From positions 1-11,125 of the forward strand of contig JAUJNC010000162.1 of assembly GCA_030446525.1 (NCBI GenBank): a stretch of DNA of 11,125 nt. Reading direction: 5' to 3'. Shown piece after piece: positions 1-7,719 of the stretch. The position numbers and the translations under genes are program-made. Below the pieces are notes generated by a model. It saw nothing but the letters and a program-made list of their open reading frames with translations. It was not told the origin of the DNA and searched no databases. Within the stretch, counting starts at the first letter, position 1, and every line of letters starts with the position of its first letter. Source of the DNA: Armatimonadaceae bacterium (GTDB lineage Bacteria; Armatimonadota; Armatimonadia; Armatimonadales; Armatimonadaceae).

Positions 1-204
1 CTTATTTTTGGTGATAATATATTTGACACACCCAGGCCTGCCTGCTTGGTTTACATTGTCGCCAGTTATAGCGCCTATTTACCGACCGGGGGCCTACGAT
101 ATCGGGTACTCTGAACCCACCTGCATCAAAAGTGACGAAGAGCCGGGGTTTGTGGCGGTATTTGGCGTAACCTCTCGGGGGTGCTGAGCCGATCCCGCCC
201 CGCC

Positions 205-237
205 GAGTTCCGCTTTTTCCCGGATGGCGAACTCGCC
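205..237 (+). repeat. Dispersed intergenic motif, copy 1
   Basis: This 33-nt stretch matches 10246-10278 at 28 of 33 positions with no gap. The best conserved blocks are GAGTTCCG at the left and ATGGCGAAC followed by CGCC at the right, separated by a T-rich centre. Both copies lie in non-coding DNA 10 kb apart, which suggests a dispersed intergenic element or a structured RNA, not a coding relic. The right half can pair locally (GGCG with CGCC). Confidence 0.55.
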
Positions 238-308
238 GAACTGCTGATTTCGTCCGAAGTAAGCATAAAGGATAAAACAGGCAATGGGGTTCCCCATCAC
301 CTGCTTCG

Positions 309-329
309 AAAATAGGCGTCTCCGACGCC
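309..329 (-). terminator. Candidate Rho-independent terminator for the minus-strand operon
   Basis: Read on the minus strand, GGCGTC-GGA-GACGCC forms a 6-bp all-matched stem with a 3-nt loop, followed directly by TATTTT. It lies about 260 nt past the stop codon of the last operon gene and no other minus-strand gene comes between. The stem is short and the T-tract is interrupted, so the call is moderate. Confidence 0.4.
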
Positions 330-451
330 GGTTGCCTGGCTCTGCTAGGCTTTTCATCCCTGGTGGTGTCCCTCTGGGACATAGAGTCTGTTGCTATTAG
401 ACGGAAACGATCCTGCACGGCTCTTCGTAGCTCTGACTATGACAATGGTAA

Positions 452-547
452 GTTACTGCTGTCGAACACCTTTTTGTCCGAAAATAGTGCTCGTCGTTCA
501 GCAAGACCACTGTATATGGGCTGTTTTCGGACTCCGCGAGCAGTAAC
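452..547. repeat. Nested inverted repeat in non-coding DNA
   Basis: Two perfect inverted repeats are nested. The outer arms are GTTACTGCT (452-460) and AGCAGTAAC (539-547). The inner arms are GTCCGAAAA (476-484) and TTTTCGGAC (524-532). A further weak pairing of AGTG (486-489) with CACT (508-511) is possible in the centre. Two collinear 9-bp pairings within 96 nt suggest a folded transcript or a DNA site rather than chance. It begins 41 nt beyond the last operon gene, so it might be a 3' structure of that mRNA. Confidence 0.45.
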
Positions 548-587
548 ATCAATGATTGTCAGGCTCCATCTCGCTTTTGGGAACCGG

Positions 588-1604
588 TCAATCGGTCGGA
601 AAAGTGACGAATCCTTTGAGCACTTCACCCCGCGCGGCTTGCTCAAAGGCGCGCAGAACGTCGCGGAACTCCCACTCGTGGGACACGAACCACTCCGGCT
701 TAACCCAACCGCGGGCCAGCAGGTCGGCAACCCAGTCATAGCTCAGGTGCTCCTCCACGACGGCGGTGCGCCAGCGGGAGGCGTATTTGGTGCCCGTCGG
801 CGGCACGCCGTAGGCGCAGGCGAAGCCGTCCGGTGCAAGCGCTCCCAGTATCTGCTCGGCAAGCGGCGCGTCGCCCGTCGCCTCGATCAGGCCGTCCACA
901 GCACCCCCGGCAGCCTCGCGAAGGGAGTCCATAAAGCCGCTTTGGCGCGTGTCGATCACGTCGTCCGTGCCCAGTTCCCGCGCCTTTTGCAGACGCTCGG
1001 CACGGCGGCCGAGGGCGATAACGCGCGCTCCAGCCAGCTTGAACCGGAGCATGAAGGCCAGCCCCGCAACGCCGGTGCCCGCGACTACTATCTTCAGGCC
1101 ACGCGCATTCGGCAGGTGGCGCAGGACGCTGGCGGTCTCGGCCAGGCTGATAGCAAGAGCCGCGTCCCGGGCGCCCAGATGCTCCGGCACCACGTTCTGG
1201 CGCAGAGCGTTGTAGTCGCCCCGCAGTGACGGGTCGCCGTCCTCGGCCATTGCCATGGCGTCACGTACGATGCCGTACTCGGCCAGGCCGCCCATAGCCG
1301 CGTTGTAGTGCCCGCCGTTGTCCGCGCCGTCGGGCGGCAGGTAGATGGGGCGCGTCACCCGGTCGCCTACCTTGAAGCGGCGCACCTTCGGCCCCACCTC
1401 CATCACCCGGCCCACGGACTCATGGCCCAGGATGATCGGGAATGGCGGCGCCCAGCCCATCGTACCTTCGATCAGCTTGTGGTCCGTCGAGTTACAGATC
1501 CCGCAGGTCTCGATGCGCACCAGCGCGGTGTAGGGGCCGACCTGCGGGGCGGGCACGCCGCGCACTTCCAGGCGGCCGGCTTCAGGAACCGTCAATGCCT
1601 TCAT
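588..1604 (-). CDS. Zinc-dependent MDR-superfamily alcohol/polyol dehydrogenase
   Basis: A 338-residue medium-chain dehydrogenase, expected to oxidise an alcohol or polyol (or reduce the ketone) with NAD(P). The N-terminal GroES-like domain carries CGICNSTDH around residues 34-42, with C37 as the likely catalytic zinc ligand, and GHE at 60-62. The Rossmann fold begins with G176-T-G178-V-A-G181. The Cys-rich lobe that binds the structural zinc in many family members is missing. The start at 1604 is chosen because its ATG overlaps the stop of the upstream gene as ATGA and the protein begins with the usual MKAL sequence; an in-frame extension to 1835 reads as non-family Arg-rich sequence. GGAG lies about 11 nt upstream. 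It is the last gene of the operon. Substrate cannot be told from sequence; sorbitol- or threonine-dehydrogenase-like names would be guesses. Confidence 0.88.
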   Translation of the reverse strand: MKALTVPEAGRLEVRGVPAPQVGPYTALVRIETCGICNSTDHKLIEGTMGWAPPFPIILGHESVGRVMEVGPKVRRFKVGDRVTRPIYLPPDGADNGGHYNAAMGGLAEYGIVRDAMAMAEDGDPSLRGDYNALRQNVVPEHLGARDAALAISLAETASVLRHLPNARGLKIVVAGTGVAGLAFMLRFKLAGARVIALGRRAERLQKARELGTDDVIDTRQSGFMDSLREAAGGAVDGLIEATGDAPLAEQILGALAPDGFACAYGVPPTGTKYASRWRTAVVEEHLSYDWVADLLARGWVKPEWFVSHEWEFRDVLRAFEQAARGEVLKGFVTFPTD

Positions 1605-2596
1605 TGCAGCACGCTCCAGTCGAAGACGGCGCCGAGCACGTCTGGATCGGCAGCCAGCATAAGCTCGTAGAGGCGCGGCGCGGCGGTAACGGACGTCAGA
1701 TCTGTCACCAGGGGGCGGAAGCGTAGCTCCTCGCGGCGCATCAGGTCGAGTACCGTCGCCGTTTCGTCCGAGTCGAAGCCGCAGGTAATGGCGATGGTGG
1801 GACGCTTCAGGTGCGTGGTGTGGAAATCGAAGCATATAGGGTCAGGATACCAGCCCTGAAGGAGCAACTGCCCGAGGGGTCGCAGCAGGTCGATGCACGG
1901 AGCAAACTGGTCGGCACGCCCCGTCGTCTCGATCACGATGTCCGCGCCCCCCGGCTTCAGCGAATGCACCACGGTAGGCAGGTCCTGCTCGCGGACATTC
2001 ACGACCTGATCGGCGCTGTTCTCGCGGCTGAGCCGCAGGCGTGTCTCGCTAACATCGGTGGTGATCACGGTCGCGCCCCGGGAGCGAGCGAGCTGTGCGC
2101 TTCCCTGCCCGATCAGTCCCTGCCCGGTGACGACCACCAGGTCGCCGGACTGTATGCGAAGCATATTCATGCCGCGCAGGCTGACCGCGGGCAGCGCCGC
2201 CAGCGCCGCAGCAATCGGGTCACAGTCGTCGGGAACAGGGATCGGCGCGCGCGCGCCGGACGCCGGGGTCAAGGCGTGGCTGACGTGCGCACCCATCCAG
2301 GTCGGAGTGAAGGTCTCCGGTAGGCGGCTGGAGGCAAACAGGACGCGCTGGCCGATCCGGTAGCCCTGGGCGTCGGCACCCATCTCTTCGACGATGCCGA
2401 TGGACTGGTATCCGGGAACCGTCGGGAACGCCAGCTCGCGCCGCCGTCCCGTCAGTGCCCAGATCTCGGTCCCCTGGCTGACGCCCGAGTACTCGGTCCG
2501 CACCCGGATCTCGTCCGGGCGCAGGACGGGAAGCTCATACGTCTCCAGCCGAACCTGGCGCTCGGCGGGAAACACGATAGCCGTTGCTTTGTTCAT
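1601..2596 (-). CDS. MDR-superfamily dehydrogenase lacking the catalytic zinc ligands
   Basis: A 331-residue medium-chain dehydrogenase/reductase. The cofactor-binding motif is G158-Q-G160-L-I-G163, followed by a strand ending TTDVSE that would contact the adenosine ribose. In place of the usual CG(I/V)CGTD it has SGVSQGTE (37-44), and in place of GHE it has GYQ (62-64), so the catalytic zinc site is absent. The SG(V/I)SxGTE form is shared by a branch of this superfamily that includes BchC-like and oxidoreductase proteins of sugar-modification clusters (family knowledge). It overlaps both neighbours by 4 bp (ATGA), indicating translational coupling; the start has no strong Shine-Dalgarno of its own. 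Paired with the zinc-type enzyme downstream, it probably acts on the same sugar-derived compound, but that is inference. Confidence 0.85.
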   Translation of the reverse strand: MNKATAIVFPAERQVRLETYELPVLRPDEIRVRTEYSGVSQGTEIWALTGRRRELAFPTVPGYQSIGIVEEMGADAQGYRIGQRVLFASSRLPETFTPTWMGAHVSHALTPASGARAPIPVPDDCDPIAAALAALPAVSLRGMNMLRIQSGDLVVVTGQGLIGQGSAQLARSRGATVITTDVSETRLRLSRENSADQVVNVREQDLPTVVHSLKPGGADIVIETTGRADQFAPCIDLLRPLGQLLLQGWYPDPICFDFHTTHLKRPTIAITCGFDSDETATVLDLMRREELRFRPLVTDLTSVTAAPRLYELMLAADPDVLGAVFDWSVLQ

Positions 2597-5500
2597 GGTC
2601 TTGTCTCTTTGGGGTGAAGGGTGTAGATCAGCGAAACTGTTCCCTGTGACTCGGTAAGGGCGACCTCCAGGTCGGCGGCGGGGGCGCGAACACGCCAGCG
2701 TACGCGGTCTTCCCGTGTCTGGTCACCGGTGATTCGGCTCTCTAGCGGCCTACCGAAGCGCTTTTCTAGGGTCGCCGCCGCCTCACGCAGGACCGGCGGG
2801 CGGCGGAAGGTCGCCACGATCCGATGCATCCGTCCCCCGGCAAAGAGGACGTCAATATCGGCGGGCGTATCCAGCAGGATCTGCGCTTCGGTCACCGTGA
2901 TCGTCTTGACTGGCCGGGAAGAGGTGTCTTCCGGGCTTATGCCCGTCCGCCGATACGCGCCGTCGCGTAGCGTCTTGTGCGCCTCCGCATAGGTATCGCC
3001 CCAGGAGACTCCCGGCAGCGGGTTGTAGATACCCGTCAGGCGCGCATCTCCTCCCCCCCCACCGGTGGGTCCGGCTGCCGCTCCTAAGCGAATATCGCTG
3101 GCGTCCACGACCGGCTGCGCCGCGGCTCCACGGCGGTTTATCTCCAGGACGCCCATCCACGGCGGGGTCTCCTGCCGCATGCGCAGAATATTGCTGTCCT
3201 TTGCGCTGCTGGCGACACCGCGGCGCAGTGCGAAGTCGTAGCCGGAGAACGTATAGTCGGCCAGGAACGGCAGCGAAAGGGTGAAATCCGCCCGGTCCAC
3301 CACCACGGGTGCGCGGCCCCACGAACGAATGGACTTCGCCTGCTCGAGCGGCGGCCCGCCCGCAGAGGCTTCATCGAAGACGAAGCCGGTATTGCGCGCG
3401 TCGGCGTTGGCGGCGATAAAAACACGCTCGGCGGCGTTCGACCCGGTGAGCGGACGGCCGTCGGCGCTGACCATCGCCCAGGCGACGAAAGGCGTCGTAA
3501 AGCCCGACAGGGTCAGACCGTCCTTAAAGCGATAGGAGGGCGCGGTCCGGCCGACGTAGACCTTGGCCGTCGGCGTATCGATGATCAGCCGGCCATTGGG
3601 GTAATCCCAGAGGATTTGATCGCCCGCCGCGACGGCCCCGTCGGTCGGCGGCTGGTCGGCGGCGGCGGTGCGCACATCGAACTCCCCCTCGGGCTCAAAA
3701 CGGATCCGGCTGCCTCGGGAGAAGGTGGCACGCGCCTGTCCGATGCCGTTGACGTGGCTGAACGAGAAGATGCCCTCCTTGCCGACGGTGTAGGTCGCCG
3801 GCTCCGGCGCGGGCTGGATCGCGCCGCCCAGGAAGATCCGTCCGGCGATGGCCATGGCGCTGGTCATGACCGGGTCCCGTTCGTGCTGCACCGCCGTCCA
3901 GAAGTGGCTCGGGCTGATATAGGGCATCGGCTGCGCCAGGAACTCCTCGTCACGCTCGACATTGCCGCCGGCCCAGTAATGCCAGAAGACGCCGTCCCAG
4001 TCCTGCCAGGAGGCCAGAGCCGCCAGCCGGAGCGGGTACTCGGCCCGGTGGCTGCCGGGGCGCCCCTGGTTAGTCTCGTAGAGGATCGTCGCCTTGCCCT
4101 CGACTGTGTGCGAGTCGATCACATACATCGAAGGCGGCCGGGAAAGCTGCGACTTGAGATCCCAGAAGTACATCCCGAAGCTGTTTACATCACCCTGGGC
4201 GCTGGTGTAGGGCCAGTGGATACTCGGCCGGTACTGCGTATCGAAGGAGAAGGGGGCGACATTGACGCCAACGCCCTTGGGGGCCTGGGCGCGGCAGAAG
4301 CTGCGGAAGTCCTGGTGGAAGCCATCCGCCTTCTCGGTCAGGAAGCGCACGAAGTCCGCGGCGCGTGCGGCCGGGTAGTCAGCGCGCTGGGCGACGATGG
4401 GCGCCAGCTTTACCGTTCCTGCCTGGATATTCTCGCCGTCCTTGAATGCGCTCCATGCCTTGCGCAGCCCGGCATCGTCTTTGTAGCGCGCCCGCAGCCA
4501 GTCGTTCCATTGCCGCTGCGCCTGGCCGTGGAAGAACGCGGGCAGATCGTCGAGCCCACGGTCGAGAACGCGTTTTATGAAGCCGTTCTCGTTCCATATC
4601 TCGTAGACCGCGATCGCCTCGTCCTCGCCGTACTTCTTGCCGGTGTACTGATTGACGTGGCCCAGGAGGTTCGCGGCATGGCGCTTCTTCATGCGCTGGA
4701 GTCGCTCGTCGAAGAAGATCGCGATGCGGGCCATGGCGGCGCGGTCTTTGACCTGTGTCATCGCCTTCTTCCACTCTGTCCAGTCGCTGCCCCCCGCGAT
4801 AAACGAGTCGTCGGCCAGCAGCGGCTCGATCGGCAGAGTGCCGGAGAGCGCGGCGAACATGACAAACATGCCGTGCGCCTTCAGGTCGGCGAAGTGGCGG
4901 TCGGCACGATCAATGCGGGATCCGTCTTCCTTTGTATAGGGCGCGGGCTCGCCCCGCTTCGCCGACTCCGCCGTGTAGAAGTTGCGCGCGCCAATCTCCG
5001 AGGAGCCGCCGCCAGTCTGCGAGGTCGGCTCCCAGACGCGCTGGGCGTTGAAACCCATCTTGCGCATTCGGTCGGCGGTGCCATAGCCAACTAGCCCCCA
5101 TAGGCGCAGCCTTCGGTCGCCATAGTAAAGGTGTCCGTGTCGCATCTCGGTGAAGACGCCGGGCCGGGGCTTGATCTCGTGGTCGAAAAGCAACGCGTTG
5201 GGGTGCTTTACTAGGGTCACTTCCAGGGCGGGCTGCGCTGCCGGTTCCCGTCCGGGCGTGGCGGGTAGGGTCATGAGCGGGCGGGATGCGCCCGTCGATC
5301 GTACGGCGGCGACGAAGCCGTACCCTCCGCGTGCGGCCATCTCGCGTAGCGCCGCCGCCAGCCCGGGCACGCGCAATACGCCCGTGGCGGCGGGCAGTGG
5401 CGCGGATGCCATGGGGCGCGCTTCATAGTCTACTCCCGCGGCCAGCGCCCCGCCCACCGGTGCCTTGAGCAGCCGGTGCAGATCGAGCGTCGCGCCAGTA

Positions 5501-5805
5501 GCATCGCCCGTCAGCTGGGTGATCGGCAGACGCAGCGCGGCCTCGCGGAAATCTTCCGGCGTCAATATGACGCGCCGCAGCAGCGCGGGATCGACCTGCA
5601 CGACCAGCCGCTTATTCTCCGGCCCGCCGGCGGCTGGCGCAGCAGTGCTTGTTTCCGGCCCGGCCGTGCGCACCGCCGCCAGCGGTAGATCGAGGCGTAT
5701 CGTCGCCGGCTCTGCCTGCGCCACAGTGGGTTGTGCAGTGCAAGACAGTACCAGGGAGCCAAGAGAGACCATCCCTAGAAGTCCAAGAATGTGGCCTTGC
5801 TTCAT
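2593..5805 (-). CDS. Large exported lipoprotein with a clan GH-A-like glycosidase barrel
   Basis: A 1070-residue protein starting at the ATG at 5805. This start puts a short basic n-region and hydrophobic core directly before VLSC, a lipobox-like site with C22 as the lipidated residue; starting at 5847 would bury it. GGAGG lies 16 nt upstream, inside the end of the preceding gene. Residues about 35-200 are an unassigned N-terminal region. About 205-660 resemble a TIM barrel of clan GH-A: YEIWNEN has the acid/base candidate E406, and LYETNQ has the nucleophile candidate E577 on a later strand. About 660-905 look beta-rich. A Gly linker (914-919) leads to a C-terminal domain (about 930-1070) with a GVSWGD start and a KRFGRP motif, reminiscent of small BamE-like folds. 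Likely role: hydrolysis of an external glycan; substrate and GH family unknown. No frameshift is present in the whole gene. Confidence 0.82.
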   Translation of the reverse strand: MKQGHILGLLGMVSLGSLVLSCTAQPTVAQAEPATIRLDLPLAAVRTAGPETSTAAPAAGGPENKRLVVQVDPALLRRVILTPEDFREAALRLPITQLTGDATGATLDLHRLLKAPVGGALAAGVDYEARPMASAPLPAATGVLRVPGLAAALREMAARGGYGFVAAVRSTGASRPLMTLPATPGREPAAQPALEVTLVKHPNALLFDHEIKPRPGVFTEMRHGHLYYGDRRLRLWGLVGYGTADRMRKMGFNAQRVWEPTSQTGGGSSEIGARNFYTAESAKRGEPAPYTKEDGSRIDRADRHFADLKAHGMFVMFAALSGTLPIEPLLADDSFIAGGSDWTEWKKAMTQVKDRAAMARIAIFFDERLQRMKKRHAANLLGHVNQYTGKKYGEDEAIAVYEIWNENGFIKRVLDRGLDDLPAFFHGQAQRQWNDWLRARYKDDAGLRKAWSAFKDGENIQAGTVKLAPIVAQRADYPAARAADFVRFLTEKADGFHQDFRSFCRAQAPKGVGVNVAPFSFDTQYRPSIHWPYTSAQGDVNSFGMYFWDLKSQLSRPPSMYVIDSHTVEGKATILYETNQGRPGSHRAEYPLRLAALASWQDWDGVFWHYWAGGNVERDEEFLAQPMPYISPSHFWTAVQHERDPVMTSAMAIAGRIFLGGAIQPAPEPATYTVGKEGIFSFSHVNGIGQARATFSRGSRIRFEPEGEFDVRTAAADQPPTDGAVAAGDQILWDYPNGRLIIDTPTAKVYVGRTAPSYRFKDGLTLSGFTTPFVAWAMVSADGRPLTGSNAAERVFIAANADARNTGFVFDEASAGGPPLEQAKSIRSWGRAPVVVDRADFTLSLPFLADYTFSGYDFALRRGVASSAKDSNILRMRQETPPWMGVLEINRRGAAAQPVVDASDIRLGAAAGPTGGGGGDARLTGIYNPLPGVSWGDTYAEAHKTLRDGAYRRTGISPEDTSSRPVKTITVTEAQILLDTPADIDVLFAGGRMHRIVATFRRPPVLREAAATLEKRFGRPLESRITGDQTREDRVRWRVRAPAADLEVALTESQGTVSLIYTLHPKETRP

Positions 5806-5818
5806 GATTTTGTGTCGG

Positions 5819-6576
5819 TTACCTCCAGTTGGAGCCATCGCCGACAACGCCGTCGCCGTTGTAGTCGAGGCCCTCGCTGGGCGGCTTGGGCACGCCGCTC
5901 AGCATGCGCGCTTTGTACCACTTGACATGGCCGTCCGCGAAACCGTAGTTGGCGCCCTCCGAATGGACGATCGGATCGATCTCGCCGGGCGTCTGCCTGG
6001 ATGTATTCCACTGGCCGGCTGACGGGTTGAAGCGATTGGACAGCACCCGCCCGCTGTTGGGGCCGCTGAAATCGCCCATCCAGAACGCCAGCGACTGCCG
6101 GGGGTTGGAACCGGTGGCGCAGATATAGGGCGCGTCGGGGCCGAGGCACGTCGTCGGCGCCGTGCCGCTGCCGACCGCGTCGGCAAAGACCGGGGTTGCC
6201 GCCGGGCTGTCGATCCCCGCCAGCGGACGCCCGCTGGTTGCCAGTTGCGCGTTGTAGGTGTAGCTCTGTGGCCTGTCTTTGGACGGGCACGTGAAGACCT
6301 GTTCATTTTTCAGATACGGCTGCAGCACCCGATCCCAGGCCATGGCTGGGGCGAAGGCGGAGCCGGTGGTGGTGAAGGGGACCAGGACTCGTCATAGTCC
6401 TGGCTGTACTGGACCCAGGCCATTGAAAACTGCTTGACATTATTGATGCAGGAGGCTTGCCTCGCCTTTTCGCGGGTCTTAGCGAAGACGGGAAAAAGGA
6501 TAGCAGCGAGGATCGCTATTATCGCTATCACGACAAGAAGCTCGATAAGAGTGAAAGCGTTGTTGCTGTGTTGCAT
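5819..6576 (-). pseudogene. DUF1559-type pilin-like protein, single frameshift
   Basis: The N-terminal frame (6576 down to about 6390) gives a prepilin leader with cleavage expected at A7/F8 of NAFTLIEL, the hydrophobic helix, LFPVFA and a conserved CINNVKQ. The C-terminal frame, ending at 5819, carries H195-x9-D205-G206, the H-x9-DG signature of these proteins, and ends with DYNGDGVVGD, a calcium-loop-like sequence. The frames join if one base is added near 6385-6390: GAG-TCC-CTG-GTC would read ESLV, with one C lost from CCC. The restored protein is 252 residues, close to the 250-residue homologue at 9150-9902. AAGGAG at 6587-6592 is well placed. It starts 21 nt after the regulator and ends 13 nt before the lipoprotein gene. 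Likely function: a surface pseudopilin. It may be intact in the organism if the indel is a sequence error. Confidence 0.85.
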
Positions 6577-6597
6577 TGGTCGATGACTCCTTACTTG

Positions 6598-7674
6598 TCA
6601 CGAGTCGCCCGCCACACGAACCGGTTCAGCGGGGCTCGTATCGGGCGGGGGCGGGGCGCAGGTCGCCCCGGATCGAAACTCAGTGGCAGGATGTTCGGGT
6701 CCAGCGGAACTGCCGGGTCCGCTATCTTCTCGATGAGGCCGCGCACGGCGGCTCCGCCCAGTGCATGCTCCGGGGGAGCAGCATCGTGGTGACGGCGATG
6801 CCAAGATCGTCCGGTGCCCGGTCATGAAATGTCACCAGTGAAAGGTCCTGTGGTACCTGCAGACGCCTATGCGCCATCGCAGTATGGAGCACCGCCGAGG
6901 CGACCGCGGGCGTATAGGCAATGACCGCGGTGGGCCGGTCCGCCCTCCAGCCAGCGCAGAGTGAACGGGACGTACTCCCTGCGTTCCAAAGCCCGGATAT
7001 CTCGGATTACCTGTGGGGCAAGCCCCGCCGCATGCATAACCTGACGATAACCGCTCTCACGGTCCTCGTGCTGTAGTGGACCAGTGTCTCCTCCATCTTG
7101 CTGCCGAAACCGTAGTCCACGTAAGCGATGCGCCGGTGACCGAGGGAAAGCAGGTGCTGCGTCGCCCGGATTCCGCATCGAGGTCATTGGGGTAAACGCA
7201 GTCCGGCGGCTGCTGGACGTTGATCCACATGGACGGGACGCTGTGCTGGCGTACCATCTGCACCAGCGGCTCGGGGATACCTATGAGGTAGTTGATCAGC
7301 ATACCATCCGCCATCCACTCACGCAGCATCTTGGGCACGTACCCCGTGTCCGCCAGTTTGGTATCGTGGGTAGCGTTGCCAACGCCAGGTGCAGGTCATG
7401 CTCGGAAAGCGCATCCTGAATGCCGCCGAGCAGCGAATAAGGCAGGTGCTGCGATGCCCGAGGTTACTCATCAGCAGCGCGACGCACCCGAACTTCCCCT
7501 GACGCATCGCCCGGGCGGAGCCTGTTGGGCAGGTAACCCAGTTCCGCAGCGGCGGCGAGCACGCGCTCGCGGGTGCTTTCGCTAATACGGACGTCCGTTT
7601 GGCGTCCGCTGAGTACAAAGAGACTGTCGCGCGCGAGACCCTGCCCTAACAGCGATGTCACTCATCTTGATCAT
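6598..7674 (-). pseudogene. LacI-family transcriptional regulator, about ten frameshifts
   Basis: Pieces in all three minus frames join into one full-length LacI-type regulator: an N-terminal HTH (MIKMSDIAVRAG, then SGRQTDVRISESTRERVL), the hinge (LGYLPN, SARAM), and a ligand-binding domain with FGCVALLMSN, SMWINVQQ, LLSLGHRRIAYVDY, TAVIAYTP and QDLSLVTFHD. It ends with GATCAPPPPDT and a stop at 6598. The frame changes fall near 7640, 7618, 7523, 7449, 7368, 7173, 7070, 6944, 6771 and 6667. Nine are cured by adding one base, mostly to a homopolymer; the one at 7523 needs one base removed or two added. No early nonsense changes are needed otherwise. It would control the operon it heads and perhaps itself. 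The start at 7674 has no clear Shine-Dalgarno; 7665 is an alternative. Either a decayed gene or a stretch of poor sequence. Confidence 0.85.
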
Positions 7675-7679
7675 TTTGC

Positions 7680-7700
7680 TAACACGATTAAATTAACACG
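7680..7700 (-). promoter_or_regulatory. Candidate operator: repeated TAACACG in the regulator promoter
   Basis: TAACACG occurs at 7680-7686 and 7694-7700, separated by ATTAAAT. The centre is AT-rich and nearly symmetric around TTAATTTAA. It overlaps the predicted -10 region and lies just before the regulator's start codon, the usual place for an autoregulatory LacI-type site. LacI operators are normally inverted rather than direct repeats, which lowers confidence. Confidence 0.35.
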
Positions 7701-7719
7701 GTTTATCTCGTTTTGTCAA
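7691..7719 (-). promoter_or_regulatory. Candidate sigma-70 promoter for the left operon
   Basis: On the minus strand a perfect TTGACA (7719-7714) is followed after 17 nt by TTAATT (7696-7691), a weak -10. The expected start of transcription is near 7685, a few bases before the regulator's ATG at 7674, so the leader would be very short. Confidence 0.4.

Larger units (their letters stand above)
1..587. other. Non-coding region downstream of the minus-strand operon
   Basis: No reading frame here has convincing protein character: the open frames are Arg-rich, lack Shine-Dalgarno sequences and match nothing I recognise. The stretch is less GC-rich than the flanking genes. It holds one copy of a 33-nt motif that recurs near the right end of the window (205-237), a GC-rich hairpin with a T-rich tail on the minus strand (309-329), a small perfect palindrome (ATGGGG/CCCCAT, 284-297) and a nested inverted repeat (452-547). 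An AT-rich patch at 1-28 could be promoter DNA for a gene left of the window, but I could not fit a good -35/-10 pair. Confidence 0.6.

Noticed and set aside
23..57. Promoter from TTGACA at 23-28
   Set aside because: The only -10-like sequence (TACATT) is 23 nt away, too far, and no gene follows on that strand.
2..418. A 138-codon minus-strand open frame at the left edge
   Set aside because: Arg-rich, no Shine-Dalgarno, and it runs through the dispersed repeat motif and the candidate terminator hairpin.
363..1229. A 288-codon plus-strand open frame
   Set aside because: It mostly lies opposite the zinc-type dehydrogenase, whose motifs are clear, and reads as Arg/Ala-rich shadow sequence.
1605..1835. 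N-terminal extension of the zinc-type dehydrogenase
   Set aside because: The extra 77 residues are out-of-frame shadow of the upstream dehydrogenase; the ATGA overlap start at 1604 gives the normal family N-terminus.
3616..5094. A 492-codon plus-strand open frame opposite the glycosidase
   Set aside because: It is antisense to a gene with a signal peptide, family motifs and operon overlaps; long shadow frames are common opposite GC-rich genes and this one shows no family motif.
6598..7674. Programmed frameshifting as an explanation of the broken regulator
   Set aside because: About ten sites in one gene, without a consistent slippery motif or pseudoknot, is not how programmed frameshifting works.
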